This document shows positions 5,353 through 12,256 of a DNA stretch of 12,256 nt, piece by piece. A program made the position numbers and the translations under genes. Below the pieces are notes generated by a model. It had not been told where the DNA came from. It was given only the letters and a program-made list of their open reading frames with translations, and made no database searches. Source of the stretch: Candidatus Peribacteria bacterium (GTDB lineage: Bacteria; Patescibacteria; JAEDAM01; Absconditabacterales; Absconditicoccaceae); NCBI GenBank assembly GCA_031280545.1, contig JAITGP010000012.1, forward strand, positions 1 through 12,256. The letters are read 5' to 3'. Every line of letters begins with the position of its first letter. The stretch's first letter is position 1.

Positions 5353-6975
5353 CTAGGAAAATACTCCGATACATTCGCAATGCTGAGTCATTGGGAACAT
5401 GTCCACGGGTTGCACCTCTTTCATGTTGAACCCTTTTTCTAAAAAGAATTCTACATCTCTCGCCATTGTTACGGGATTACACGAGATATAGAGTAGCTTA
5501 AAATCAGATTTTTTTTTCAGGTTTGCAATTCGGTCAATCACATTTTTATGTAATCCATCTCTCGGTGGATCAATCACAACCACGCCCAGATTTTTGATTT
5601 TTTCTGCCAATTCAGGAAACTTCTCCAACGCTTTCTCAGCAGGGGAAGCAACGAAAAAACTCTGCTCTTCTAACCTGTTAATCTTTGCATTATCTCGAGC
5701 ATCTACAATCGCATCTTCCACGATTTCAATCCCAATTAATTCCTGTGCTTTCCCTTGCTGTTCATTCAGTCTTAAAAGTGAAAGTCCGATACTTCCTGCA
5801 CCACAATAGAGATCAAGAATATTCCCTTCTACATTTCCTAGCATCTTGAAGGCTGTCCCAAAAAGTTTTTGTGCACCGAGCGTATTGGTTTGGAAAAATG
5901 AGAAGGGAGAAATGCGGAAGGTCACTTCGCCTTCATCAAATAACAGTTTCTCATGAATGAAACCGTCTCCTCGAAACGTTTTCGTTTCAGATTTCTCATT
6001 CTTTACCGTATCAGCGAGTCCTTCGTTGTAGGTAATAACAAACGTAGAAATCTGCTCTTTCAAATCTAAGTCATTCTTGAAAGTTTCCAAAAGTGCTTCT
6101 CGTGCCTTTGTCTGCACTTTATCTAAATTCGCCAAACAAATGGAGAGATTGACCATTAGTTGTCCTGTATTTACTCCCTCACGAAGCACGAGATGACGGA
6201 AAAATCCCTGATGAGTCTTCTGATCATACACAGGCAAGCCTGATTCAAAGCACAGTTTTTTAATTGTTTCAAAAATCTGATTTGCTTTCTGTGAAATTAG
6301 TCCACAACTCTCCACATCTACGATTTTACTAAATTCTCCTTGTTTGTGAAATCCACACCCTCGCTGGTTGTCGATGATATATTTTGAAAGAGGAATGTCA
6401 TTGCTCGCTTGCGAAGCAATCCATTCTTTATCTATTTGCTTTGCTTCGTCGTTCCTCCTTGCAATGACAGTTTGTTGTTTTTGTCGTTCACGATACTCTT
6501 CACTTTGTTGTTTATATACTCCAAAACTGAACTCAATCTTATTTCTATATCCTTGTGTCAAAGGCGATCAAATAATCGGCAAAAAGCTGATCGGGTGTGT
6601 CTTCGTCACCTTCTTGAATGATTCTTCCACGAGTTGCTGCTTCAATTCCAATTGTCTTGGATAATTCATCATCTGCCATTTACAGCCCCCACAACCAATT
6701 TTTGCTGTCCCTGCATTCATTTCGCTCACGCCCTTCGGGATAAAGTAGTGGGGACAAAAAATTTCCCCATCGGCAAAATGGGGATCGTATGCTACAGTTT
6801 CGATGATATGGGCTTCGATAAAGTCTTTTCTTCTTTTTACGACCTTGAGATCAACGATGCTTCCCGGTAAAGCTCCGCCTTTTATCAGGATTTTTTTCCC
6901 GTCAGGTAGTGAGCCAATTCCGATGCCACCGTGTCAGATTTTTGCTACTTTAATGGATTTGAGGGTTTGTTTCAT
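5353..6975 (-). CDS. 23S rRNA (uracil-C5)-methyltransferase, RlmD/RumA-TrmA family
   Basis: The 540-residue enzyme would methylate C5 of a uridine in 23S rRNA using SAM. An N-terminal TRAM domain (GHGGIGIGSLPDG, 14-26; GALPGS, 34-39) is followed by [4Fe-4S] cysteines C74, C95, C98 (GCGGCKWQ) and C224 (VDVESCGL). The catalytic half has ISPFSFFQTN (~355-364), the SAM loop LYCGAG (389-394), DPPR (469-472), nucleophile C499 (SCNP) and base E534 (HCECI). Two in-frame TGA codons, G14 (6934-6936) and G136 (6568-6570), encode Gly; under the standard code the TRAM and Fe-S parts would be lost. The start is ATG 6975 and the stop TAG 5353-5355. Residues ~169-193 come from an inserted palindromic repeat in a loop. 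RlmD, RlmCD and TrmA share this architecture; the Fe-S cluster favours the RlmD-like branch, but the target base is not certain. Confidence 0.93.
6397..6468 (-). repeat. Palindromic repeat element inserted in frame in the methyltransferase gene
   Basis: This 72-base element is bounded by GTCATTGC (6397-6404) and its complement GCAATGAC (6461-6468), with inner GCGAAGCAAT and TTGCTTCGTCG arms. It matches the widespread bacterial GTCATTGCGAGG...GAAGCAATC palindromic repeat. Its length is a multiple of three and it keeps the frame open, adding the peptide VIARRNDEAKQIDKEWIASQ plus a few flanking residues. This resembles Rickettsia palindromic elements, which also sit inside genes in frame. Confidence 0.8.
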
Positions 6976-7006
6976 GAGAAAAAGTTATGGATAATTTCTT
7001 AGCTCC

Positions 7007-7034
7007 ATAGTATGTTTTTCCTCGGTTTTATCAA
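7007..7034 (-). promoter_or_regulatory. Candidate promoter of the rRNA methyltransferase gene
   Basis: On the minus strand TTGATA (7034-7029) and TACTAT (7012-7007) are 16 bases apart. They lie about 30 bases upstream of the ATG at 6975, in the 135-base gap after the Nudix gene. Rest of the gap: no gene seen. Confidence 0.35.
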
Positions 7035-7110
7035 CTAATTATCTTTTTTGTCTGGAAGAAAAGTATAGAGGTATTTCTTCTCTGGATCAAATTTTGGCTT
7101 AAAATCACCC

Positions 7111-7503
7111 TTAAAGACTCAAAAATTCTTCTTTCAGCCAATCGGGAAAACTTCCACTTAGAATATCCTCCTTTGACTGCCAAAAATAGTCAGTATGTTC
7201 ATCACTAAGTTTGATGTGTTCAGTATCACAGTGTGCTAGATAGGTGATCCCCACTAAATGTAAATCTCTTTTTGTAAAACCCCATGTGCGAGAAACTTTT
7301 TCGATAGTGATGGAGAGTCCACATTCTTCCATCGCTTCCCTAATAAGAGCATCTTCCAGCTTTTCTCCTCGCTTTACTCTCCCTCATGGAATATCAAAAT
7401 CATGGGGATTCATATCCTCCGTATTGCTTTTGAACAGAATAAGAAATTTCCCCTCAGGATTTTTAATGAGGGTTTTTACTGCAATTCAAAAGATTTGTTC
7501 CAT
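7111..7503 (-). CDS. Nudix hydrolase
   Basis: The 130-residue protein contains a perfect Nudix box at residues 41-63 (GRVKRGEKLEDALIREAMEE followed by CGL), the Mg2+-binding motif that hydrolyses nucleoside diphosphates linked to another moiety. The PGG before the box is completed by a TGA-encoded Gly40 (7384-7386), and a second TGA encodes Gly6 (7486-7488). The standard code would leave only a C-terminal fragment lacking half the box, so this gene is among the best evidence for UGA = Gly. Start ATG 7503, stop TAA 7111-7113. It lies 49 bases after efp on the same strand. The substrate is unknown; small single-domain Nudix enzymes include MutT-like and (d)NTP or NDP-sugar pyrophosphatases. Confidence 0.92.
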
Positions 7504-7552
7504 AGGTAAAGGAAAAGAAGTAAAATTCTGAACAGTATTCAGCCTTTTCTCC

Positions 7553-8107
7553 TTAATTCACCGTCCCTGTCAGCGTATTAACCGTCACTTCATCACCTTC
7601 TTCTTTATAGAGTGGCACCACCACTTCCAATCCCGTTTCAATGGTCGCTGGCTTCGTTCCAGCCTGAGCTCTGTCACCTTTCACACCTGGTACGGTAGAG
7701 ATAATCTTATAGGTAATAGTTGAAGGCAAAATCACACTCAAGACATTCCCTTGGTACATCTGCAAATACACATCCAAATTCTCTTTCAAATATCCGACTA
7801 CGTCTTCAATCAGATTTTTATCTAAGTCGTAAATCTCCCCCGTATCATTCTCCATAAAAGAATAACTATCTCCTGCTGCATAGAGGAAAACTGCGTTATT
7901 TGTAGAAACTTCAGCCTGTTCCAAAGTTGCTCCAGAATTGTAGGTGAAAGTGTTAGATTTTCCTGTTACAATGTCTTTTACTTTGTAGGTATCATTAGCT
8001 CCCCCACGTCCCATATGCGTATGAGCAGTGTCGGTCACTTTAAAAAGTTTCCCTTCAATAAGCAAAATGCTTCCTTTTCTGACATCAGAAGTTGTAATTT
8101 TTACCAT
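7553..8107 (-). CDS. efp: Translation elongation factor P
   Basis: The 184-residue protein has the usual three beta-barrel domains of EF-P, which binds between the P and E sites and rescues ribosomes stalled at polyproline. Domain I carries the tip loop HMGRGGAND (31-39), whose tip residue is Arg34. Most EF-Ps have Lys there; Arg is known in the EarP/rhamnosylation branch. No modification enzyme is in the window. The later domains show YQGNVLSVILP, PGVKGDRAQAGTKPATIETG and a C-terminal region with VTVNTLTG, as expected. Start ATG 8107, stop TAA. It lies downstream of proS and the candidate ncRNA on the same strand and has its own candidate promoter. Pairing with prolyl-tRNA synthetase makes functional sense, since both concern proline translation. 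Confidence 0.95.
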   Translation of the reverse strand: MVKITTSDVRKGSILLIEGKLFKVTDTAHTHMGRGGANDTYKVKDIVTGKSNTFTYNSGATLEQAEVSTNNAVFLYAAGDSYSFMENDTGEIYDLDKNLIEDVVGYLKENLDVYLQMYQGNVLSVILPSTITYKIISTVPGVKGDRAQAGTKPATIETGLEVVVPLYKEEGDEVTVNTLTGTVN

Positions 8108-8139
8108 AGTATTTTTTGAAAAAAAATAAAAAGCTGATT

Positions 8140-8174
8140 AGTATATACAGATTTCCTTTACAATAACAAGTCAA
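8140..8174 (-). promoter_or_regulatory. Candidate promoter of efp
   Basis: On the minus strand TATACT (8145-8140) is preceded at 18 bases by TTGTTA (8169-8164). The overlapping TTGACT (8174-8169) is at 23 bases, too far for a standard promoter. The start would fall near 8133, about 25 bases before the efp ATG, so efp can be transcribed independently of proS and the ncRNA. Confidence 0.4.
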
Positions 8175-8197
8175 GAGAGAGGAAAAATCGTTTTACG

Positions 8198-8387
8198 AAA
8201 AAACCTCTTTCCTTTAGACGCTGAAACAGTATCGCACATACTGACTTAGTTATCGGTTAATAAACCGATAACCATAATCTCCCATTTAGGGGTATTACTT
8301 TGGGCGTAGGAAAGAGGTTTCGGGGAAAAAATTTTGAAAAACCCCAAATATAAACAGGTTGAAATAATAATGTCATTCAACCTGAGT
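8198..8387 (-). ncRNA. Candidate structured non-coding RNA between proS and efp
   Basis: The 337-base gap between proS and efp has no open gene, but on the minus strand it has a promoter, strong secondary structure and a terminator-like end. From the 5' end there is a 9-base-pair hairpin CAGGTTGAA/TTCAACCTG (8384-8376 and 8363-8355). A long closing stem of 13 perfect pairs, AAACCTCTTTCCT with its complement (8320-8308 and 8213-8201), encloses two perfect hairpins. These are GTTATCGGTT/AACCGATAAC with a 4-base loop (8272-8249) and CAGTAT/ATACTG with a 5-base loop (8243-8227). A weaker CCCA/TGGG stem is also possible. The closing stem runs into six U (8203-8198). It does not match tmRNA, SRP RNA, RNase P or T-box signatures as I know them. 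It could be a novel sRNA, an unrecognised 6S-like RNA, or a cis leader/terminator structure. Confidence 0.5.
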
Positions 8388-8393
8388 AATTTG

Positions 8394-8421
8394 AGTATAA
8401 TAATATGAAACAAAAAGTCAA
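8394..8421 (-). promoter_or_regulatory. Candidate promoter of the ncRNA
   Basis: On the minus strand TTGACT (8421-8416) and TATACT (8399-8394) are 16 bases apart, beginning 24 bases after the proS stop codon. Transcription would start near 8387, just before the first hairpin. A promoter here is not needed for efp, which has a closer candidate. Confidence 0.5.
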
Positions 8422-8444
8422 GAGAAAAAATCAAATTAATTACA

Positions 8445-9950
8445 TTAGTAGCTTTTCGCGAAAATAACCCTTCTTTCACTTTTCTTTCCCGTAAGCATGT
8501 CCACCCCTTCCTCAATAGGAAAATCAAATGGCAAACATCTAATAGTTGCTTTGGTTTCTTCCTGAATCCTCTCAGCGGTTTCTTTCGTTCCGTCCCAGTG
8601 AGCGAGGACATATCCCTGTTCTATCTTCTCCTTAAATTCTTCATAACTCTCTATCACAAACGTATGCTCTTTGCTGAAAGCTTCATGAGCTTGAAACATG
8701 GACTTTTGCATTTGTTTCAAAAGGCTGATAACCGTTTGAGCGAGTTCATTTATGCTGATCAATAGTTTCTCTCCCGTATCTCTTCTATACAGTTCCACGT
8801 TCCCATTTTCTACATCTCTCTTTCCAATAGCAATTCTCAGTGGCACTCCTTTCAATTCATATTCATTATATTTCCAGCCTGGAGATCTCTGGTCATCGTC
8901 ATCAAATTTCACGCGAATAGGACTTCTATACGTTCCCAGAAATTCGCTCTCCGTCGTGAAATCAGCTTTTTCTATTTGGTCTAAAGCGAATTGCAAATAT
9001 TGTTTAATCCTTGCTAAATCTTCTTCCGTCTTGAAAATAGGAACAATTACCAGATGAGTTGGAGCGAGAACAGGAGGCAAAACCAATCCTTTATCATCGC
9101 CATGTGCCATAATCAATCCCCCAATCAATCTCGTACTTACCCCTCGAGAACTTGCATAAGGATATTCTAAGACATTATCTTTATTGGTAAATTGTACTTC
9201 AAAAGCTTTGGCAAAATTCTGACCTAAATCATGGGAAGTTCCAGCTTGCAAAGCTTTATAATCTTTCATCATAGGCTCGAAAGCGTAGGTATGCACTGCT
9301 CCTGCAAATCTATCATGATCAGGTTTTTCTCCTGTATAACTATACATTGCCATAAAGTTTTTCGCAAAATCCAAATACACATGAAACATTTTCATCGCTT
9401 CTTCTTGAGCTTCTTCTGCTGTGGCATGAGCAGTGTGTCCTTCCTGCCATAAAAATTCAGACGTTCTCAGAAAAGGTCTCGTTCTCATCTCGGCTCTCGT
9501 CACATTTGCTCGCTGGTTAATTAGCAGAGGTAAATCACGATAGGAATGAATCCGATTTTTAAAGCTATCTCGAATAATGGTTTCAGAAGTTGGACGAACA
9601 ATGAGCTCTTCCTCAAGCTTCGATGCAGGGTCTACGACTACACCTTTCCCTGCTGGGTTATTCATAAGTCTGTGGTGGGTGACAATTCGGCATTCTTTAG
9701 CAAATCCTTCCACATGAGAAGCTTCTTTACTTAAAAAACTTTTTGGGATAAAGAGAGGGAAATAGGCATTTTGATGCCCAGTTTTTTTAAACATTGCATC
9801 TAGGACATCTCTGATATTTTCCCAAATTGCATATCCATAAGGTTTGATGACCATACATCATTTTACGGCTGAGTTTTCAGCTAAATCAGCTTGTTGTACC
9901 AAATCATTATATCGTGCAGAATAGTCTTCTGCTCTAGAAGTTATCGCCAT
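8445..9950 (-). CDS. proS: Prolyl-tRNA synthetase (ProS type 3, archaeal/eukaryotic-like)
   Basis: This 501-residue class II enzyme charges tRNA-Pro with proline in the cytoplasm. It starts [18 protein letters not shown] at ATG 9950. TGA at 9858-9860 encodes Gly31 in the conserved [16 protein letters not shown] stretch. Family motifs are RPTSE (119-123), class II motif 2 within [16 protein letters not shown] (162-177), [10 protein letters not shown] (237-246) and motif 3 GLVLPP (288-293). An anticodon-binding domain follows, and the C-terminus ends in Tyr, as usual for the short archaeal-type ProRS lacking the bacterial editing insertion. Stop TAA 8445-8447. Under the standard code the first 32 residues, all conserved, would be lost. 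The ATG has no Shine-Dalgarno sequence and follows a palindromic repeat region. Confidence 0.97.
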
Positions 9951-9991
9951 GGTTGTTGTAGAAAAAAAGTAAAAGAAAAAAATCTGAAAGT

Positions 9992-10077
9992 CTTAGTGCT
10001 CTTCGTGGTTTCTTAGTGGTTGAAGGTAATAGCTTCTTTACCACAAAGCATACAAAGGTTTTACGAAGAACACAAAG
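9992..10077. repeat. Imperfect inverted repeat upstream of proS
   Basis: Arms at 9992-10021 and 10040-10077 pair imperfectly: CTTAGTG.TCTTCGT and later TTAGTGGT on the left, ACCACAAAG and ACGAAGAACACAAAG on the right. The words ACCACAAAG and CTTCGTG resemble common intergenic palindromic repeats of other bacteria. It lies in the 237-base gap between the 2H-phosphoesterase-like gene and proS, which otherwise shows no gene. Confidence 0.55.
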
Positions 10078-10187
10078 TTATTGTCAGGCACAGGGGACAT
10101 GGGCGATATATTTCCACATAGATTCAGAAAAAGCGAAATAAAGTTAATTCTACTATAGTAAAGAGAAAGCTGTTTTCAAGAGGATTC

Positions 10188-10736
10188 TTATTTTATATGT
10201 GTGATGATTTCACTCGGATCTACAGCGATTCCTCTGTCCTGAATATAGGGTTTAAACAGATTTTTAATTTTTGGAAGTAAAGAATGTTGAACAATCTCCA
10301 AAGAACACGGTACTTTTGCTAGAGTAATATGAGGAGAAGCCTCTTCAGAAAAGACCATTTCTTTGTAAACACTTTCTCCATTATGAGGCGTTAAAACAAT
10401 ATACACTTGCCCATTATCAAAACTTTCTCGAGCTTTAATCTGATGAAGGGATTGATCAAAGGTTTTGTGAGGATTGAGAAGCTCAAAATTTTCCAAGGAT
10501 TTTCTGATCTCATCGATAAAAACTAAACTTTTGGAGAGCTGATCTGCGGTTATATTCTGCTGATAAGAGAGGGTCATGTGATGCTCCGTTTCCACTTTCC
10601 CTAGAATGCCTTCTGCACGAAAAAGTGTCTCAATTTCTTTCGCCAATTTTGCTAATTTCTCTTTAGCATCTTTCTGAAGCTTAAGCTCATGATACACAGT
10701 ATTGAAGGTATATTGGATATTCTTTGCATTGTTCAT
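10188..10736 (-). CDS. 2H-phosphoesterase-like protein (LigT/ThpR fold)
   Basis: The 182-residue protein has two HxT motifs, HMTLSY (His53-Thr55) and HITLAK (His136-Thr138). Their spacing fits the 2H phosphoesterase superfamily, whose members open 2',3'-cyclic or 2'-5' phosphodiesters in RNA or nucleotides. The start is the ATG at 10736, giving MNNAKNIQYTFN. An upstream ATG at 11003 in the same frame would add 89 residues of hydrophobic, non-conserved-looking sequence across the promoter region, so I rejected it. A charged helix (residues ~18-40) precedes the first motif. No in-frame TGA; stop TAA. It is divergent from the Nudix-fold gene, with facing promoters. The substrate could be tRNA-splicing-type cyclic phosphate, 2'-5' oligoadenylate or a small nucleotide; the sequence alone does not decide. 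Confidence 0.72.
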   Translation of the reverse strand: MNNAKNIQYTFNTVYHELKLQKDAKEKLAKLAKEIETLFRAEGILGKVETEHHMTLSYQQNITADQLSKSLVFIDEIRKSLENFELLNPHKTFDQSLHQIKARESFDNGQVYIVLTPHNGESVYKEMVFSEEASPHITLAKVPCSLEIVQHSLLPKIKNLFKPYIQDRGIAVDPSEIITHIK

Positions 10737-10761
10737 TATTAAACCACAAAAGATAAATACA

Positions 10762-10788
10762 TTGACATGTATAGTGATATAGTATAAT
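10762..10788 (+). promoter_or_regulatory. Candidate promoter of the Nudix-fold gene
   Basis: TTGACA (10762-10767) and TATAAT (10783-10788) match the consensus perfectly on the + strand, although the 15-base spacer is short; TAATAT at 17 bases is an alternative. The leader to the ATG at 10992 would be about 195 bases. A second TATACT lies nearer, at about 10938. Confidence 0.4.
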
Positions 10789-10795
10789 ATTTCAA
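10768..10795 (-). promoter_or_regulatory. Candidate promoter of the 2H-phosphoesterase-like gene
   Basis: On the minus strand TTGAAA (10795-10790) and TATACA (10773-10768) are 16 bases apart. The start would be about 25 bases before the ATG at 10736. It overlaps the + strand promoter, so the two genes may compete for RNA polymerase. Confidence 0.4.
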
Positions 10796-10991
10796 GAGCT
10801 TTTGAAGCTAGCGGCTTTGCAGTTGGTAAAAGATTTTTCCTAGAGAAGAGGTATTTTGATGAGATATTTTCTCGATTTAGAAAACTTATCAGTTTAGCAC
10901 TAGGATAATTACTTATTGATTTTAGTGATATATATATGTATACTGAAAACCAATTCCCAACGCTAGAGTAAGTTTTATCTACTATATAAAA

Positions 10992-11666
10992 ATGACTGAA
11001 CACTTGGATATCTTCGATCTCTCAGGTCGTCGTATAGATACAAGAGAGAGAAAAGAGTATTATAAAGATCTCAAAAAAGAATGGGAAGAAACAGGACAAA
11101 TCACCACCCAAGTAAAAACAGTGAGGATTTGGGCGATGAGAGAAAATGGTGATCATATTCTCCAAAAGCGTTCTCGTTCCAAAAAAGAGAATTCTGGACT
11201 TTATGATAAATTTATTGGAGGACATATTCCTTCTAATTCTTTGTCTAAGTTAACGCTTATCAATGAATCTATGCAAGAGTTTAGTGTTCCTGCTTTTTCT
11301 CTTTCAAAAGAAGAGATGTATGCTACCTTATTAGATGATAGTAATGCAAAAATGCTTTTGGAAAAGATCGCATTAGTAAGAGAAGTTGACTATGAAAATC
11401 AATTTAAATCTGTAAGAGTATATAAGGATGAACAAGGGAATCTTCACAAGATGATTCAACCTCTGATGAATACCTTATACATTGGGTATTATAACGGTGA
11501 TACGAGAGTTGGGCAAGATGGTGAAACAGGAGGAATCCAAGTGATGTCTAATGAGGAACTCCTAGAAGAATTACAAATCCATCCCGATCTCTTTACCAGT
11601 GATGTGCACTATATCGTAAATAAATACCACAAAGAATTAGTGTCCATTCAAGATTTTTTGCAATAA
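10992..11666 (+). CDS. Nudix-fold protein related to the IDI-type family, degraded catalytic box
   Basis: The 224-residue protein begins MTEHLDIFDLSGRRIDTRER, like the DvvD..G...R start of isopentenyl-diphosphate-isomerase-type Nudix proteins. It continues with VRIWAMRENGDHILQKRSRSKK (~44-65) and YDKFIGGHI (71-79), again like that family (LLQKRS..K, W..S.GGHV). The Nudix box after GGH is degraded: the first Glu is Ser82, the RE pair is Asn91-Glu92, and the EE pair is Gln95-Glu96. It may be inactive, bind a ligand, or use changed metal ligands. The acidic C-terminal half (~101-224) is unrecognised. No in-frame TGA. Start ATG 10992, stop TAA 11664-11666; convergent with the next gene, 23 bases away. 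IDI activity itself is not supported because the catalytic residues are missing. Confidence 0.65.
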   Translation: MTEHLDIFDLSGRRIDTRERKEYYKDLKKEWEETGQITTQVKTVRIWAMRENGDHILQKRSRSKKENSGLYDKFIGGHIPSNSLSKLTLINESMQEFSVPAFSLSKEEMYATLLDDSNAKMLLEKIALVREVDYENQFKSVRVYKDEQGNLHKMIQPLMNTLYIGYYNGDTRVGQDGETGGIQVMSNEELLEELQIHPDLFTSDVHYIVNKYHKELVSIQDFLQ

Positions 11667-11689
11667 AATGGAGCTATCCAAAGGTAAAA

Positions 11690-12256
11690 TTACTTCAAGG
11701 TATGAATATATGCTACCACCTTTTCTACCAACTCTTTGTAATCGATCTGATTTCTTAATTTCTCCAAAGCGACGGTGCGATTGAACTGTTTTGTCTCTTC
11801 TCCTACTTCATCAATAGGGACTTTTAACAGCAGACGAGGAAGCTGAAAATGCTGGACCACCAGTTCGATTCACCAGCTTTCCATATCTACGAAAATTACT
11901 TCATCCTTCCATTCATTTAGCATTGCAACATCATCTACCACCACTTCACTAGAAATACACTTCCCCAATGTCGCCAGCTTTATAAAAATCGGAATAATCG
12001 CTTCTTTCCTAATATTCAAATGTTCCACAACACTTGCTTGAATACAATTGCCCTGAATTCTGTCCGTTTCATGAGACCTTCATCACTGCGTTCATGACGA
12101 CCAGCCACATACTCCTACATTCACAATAAAATACTTTTCTTCTGCATGTTCCGTCAAATATTTCGTCAACTGCAAAATCGTGAGATGATTTCCGATACCT
12201 GTGCAAAGATATTCTATCGGTAGAGGTATTTTGAGATTCAGCTTTTTAATTTCTTC
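11690..12256 (-). CDS. Nucleoside phosphorylase / nucleosidase family protein (partial, 5' end outside window)
   Basis: The 188 visible residues are continuous only if four TGA codons (12092-12094, 12083-12085, 12080-12082 and 11870-11872) encode Gly; the standard code leaves only fragments. YFIVNVGVCG (~47-56) matches the first glycine-rich strand of the PNP_UDP_1 family. VIFVDMESWGIELV (~120-133) carries the conserved DMES with the ribose-binding Glu, and LLLKVPIDEVG (~143-153) has the catalytic-region Asp. The family cleaves N-glycosidic bonds of nucleosides, by phosphorolysis or hydrolysis as in MTA/SAH nucleosidase. The substrate is not determined. Stop TAA 11690-11692; it converges with the Nudix-fold gene. 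Three of the four TGA codons fall within five residues. Confidence 0.75.

Noticed and set aside
7111..7503. Nudix gene as a pseudogene with stop codons
   Set aside because: Its two TGA codons fall where Gly fits, one of them in PGG directly before a perfect Nudix box, and other genes in the window show the same pattern, so the recoded reading is better.
8246..8611. A 121-codon minus-strand frame overlapping the 3' end of proS
   Set aside because: It overlaps strongly conserved ProRS sequence in another frame and then runs through the hairpins of the candidate ncRNA; its product looks like no protein family.
10737..11003. N-terminal extension of the 2H-phosphoesterase-like gene to an ATG at 11003
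   Set aside because: The extra 89 residues are hydrophobic and irregular, cross both divergent promoters and overlap the start of the Nudix-fold gene; the ATG at 10736 gives a normal family length.

Overview
The window most likely comes from a candidate-phyla-radiation bacterium that reads UGA as glycine (genetic code 25; Absconditabacteria/SR1 or Gracilibacteria). I infer this from the genes themselves. The Nudix hydrolase, 23S rRNA uracil methyltransferase, prolyl-tRNA synthetase and a nucleoside-phosphorylase-family gene are each broken by in-frame TGA under the standard code. All become intact when TGA is read as Gly, several times at a position where the family has Gly. All calls below therefore use only TAA and TAG as stops, which extends or reveals several genes. 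The DNA is A+T-rich, intergenic gaps are short and Shine-Dalgarno sequences are mostly weak.

Layout. Bases 1-671 are a type V-A (Cas12a) CRISPR array on the + strand with 11 identical 36-base repeats and 10 spacers of 26-29 bases. The array may continue left of the window, and no cas gene is present. A perfect 34-base palindrome (795-828) is a bidirectional terminator shared with a convergent minus-strand operon (4609 to 842). In transcription order the operon encodes a HisG-like ATP phosphoribosyltransferase, a small thymidylate-kinase-like P-loop kinase, a HAM1/RdgB NTP pyrophosphatase, a radical SAM enzyme, a PurC (SAICAR synthetase)-like enzyme and a small His-rich protein. A NadR/AAA_28-like P-loop kinase diverges from the operon at 4836.

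The rest of the minus strand is a translation-related block: prolyl-tRNA synthetase (proS), a candidate structured ncRNA with its own promoter, elongation factor P (efp), a Nudix hydrolase and an RlmD/TrmA-family rRNA methyltransferase. A palindromic repeat element sits in frame inside the methyltransferase. The right end holds a 2H-phosphoesterase-like gene, a divergent Nudix-fold protein with a degraded catalytic box, and a nucleoside phosphorylase/nucleosidase-family gene that has four in-frame UGA codons and runs off the window.

Two points deserve most attention. First, the HisG + kinase + HAM1 + radical SAM + PurC operon has no other visible histidine or purine pathway genes. It recalls the HisG/PurC pairs of pentostatin and coformycin biosynthesis (PenA/PenC; the HisG-kinase fusion Cns3), so it may make an unusual purine-derived nucleotide. 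Its five genes contain no internal UGA-Gly codon, and two junctions are standard-code-style ATGA overlaps, which suggests acquisition from a standard-code donor. Second, two pairs of CRISPR spacers differ only at third codon positions and only synonymously, so they appear to track two conserved protein-coding sites in related mobile elements.
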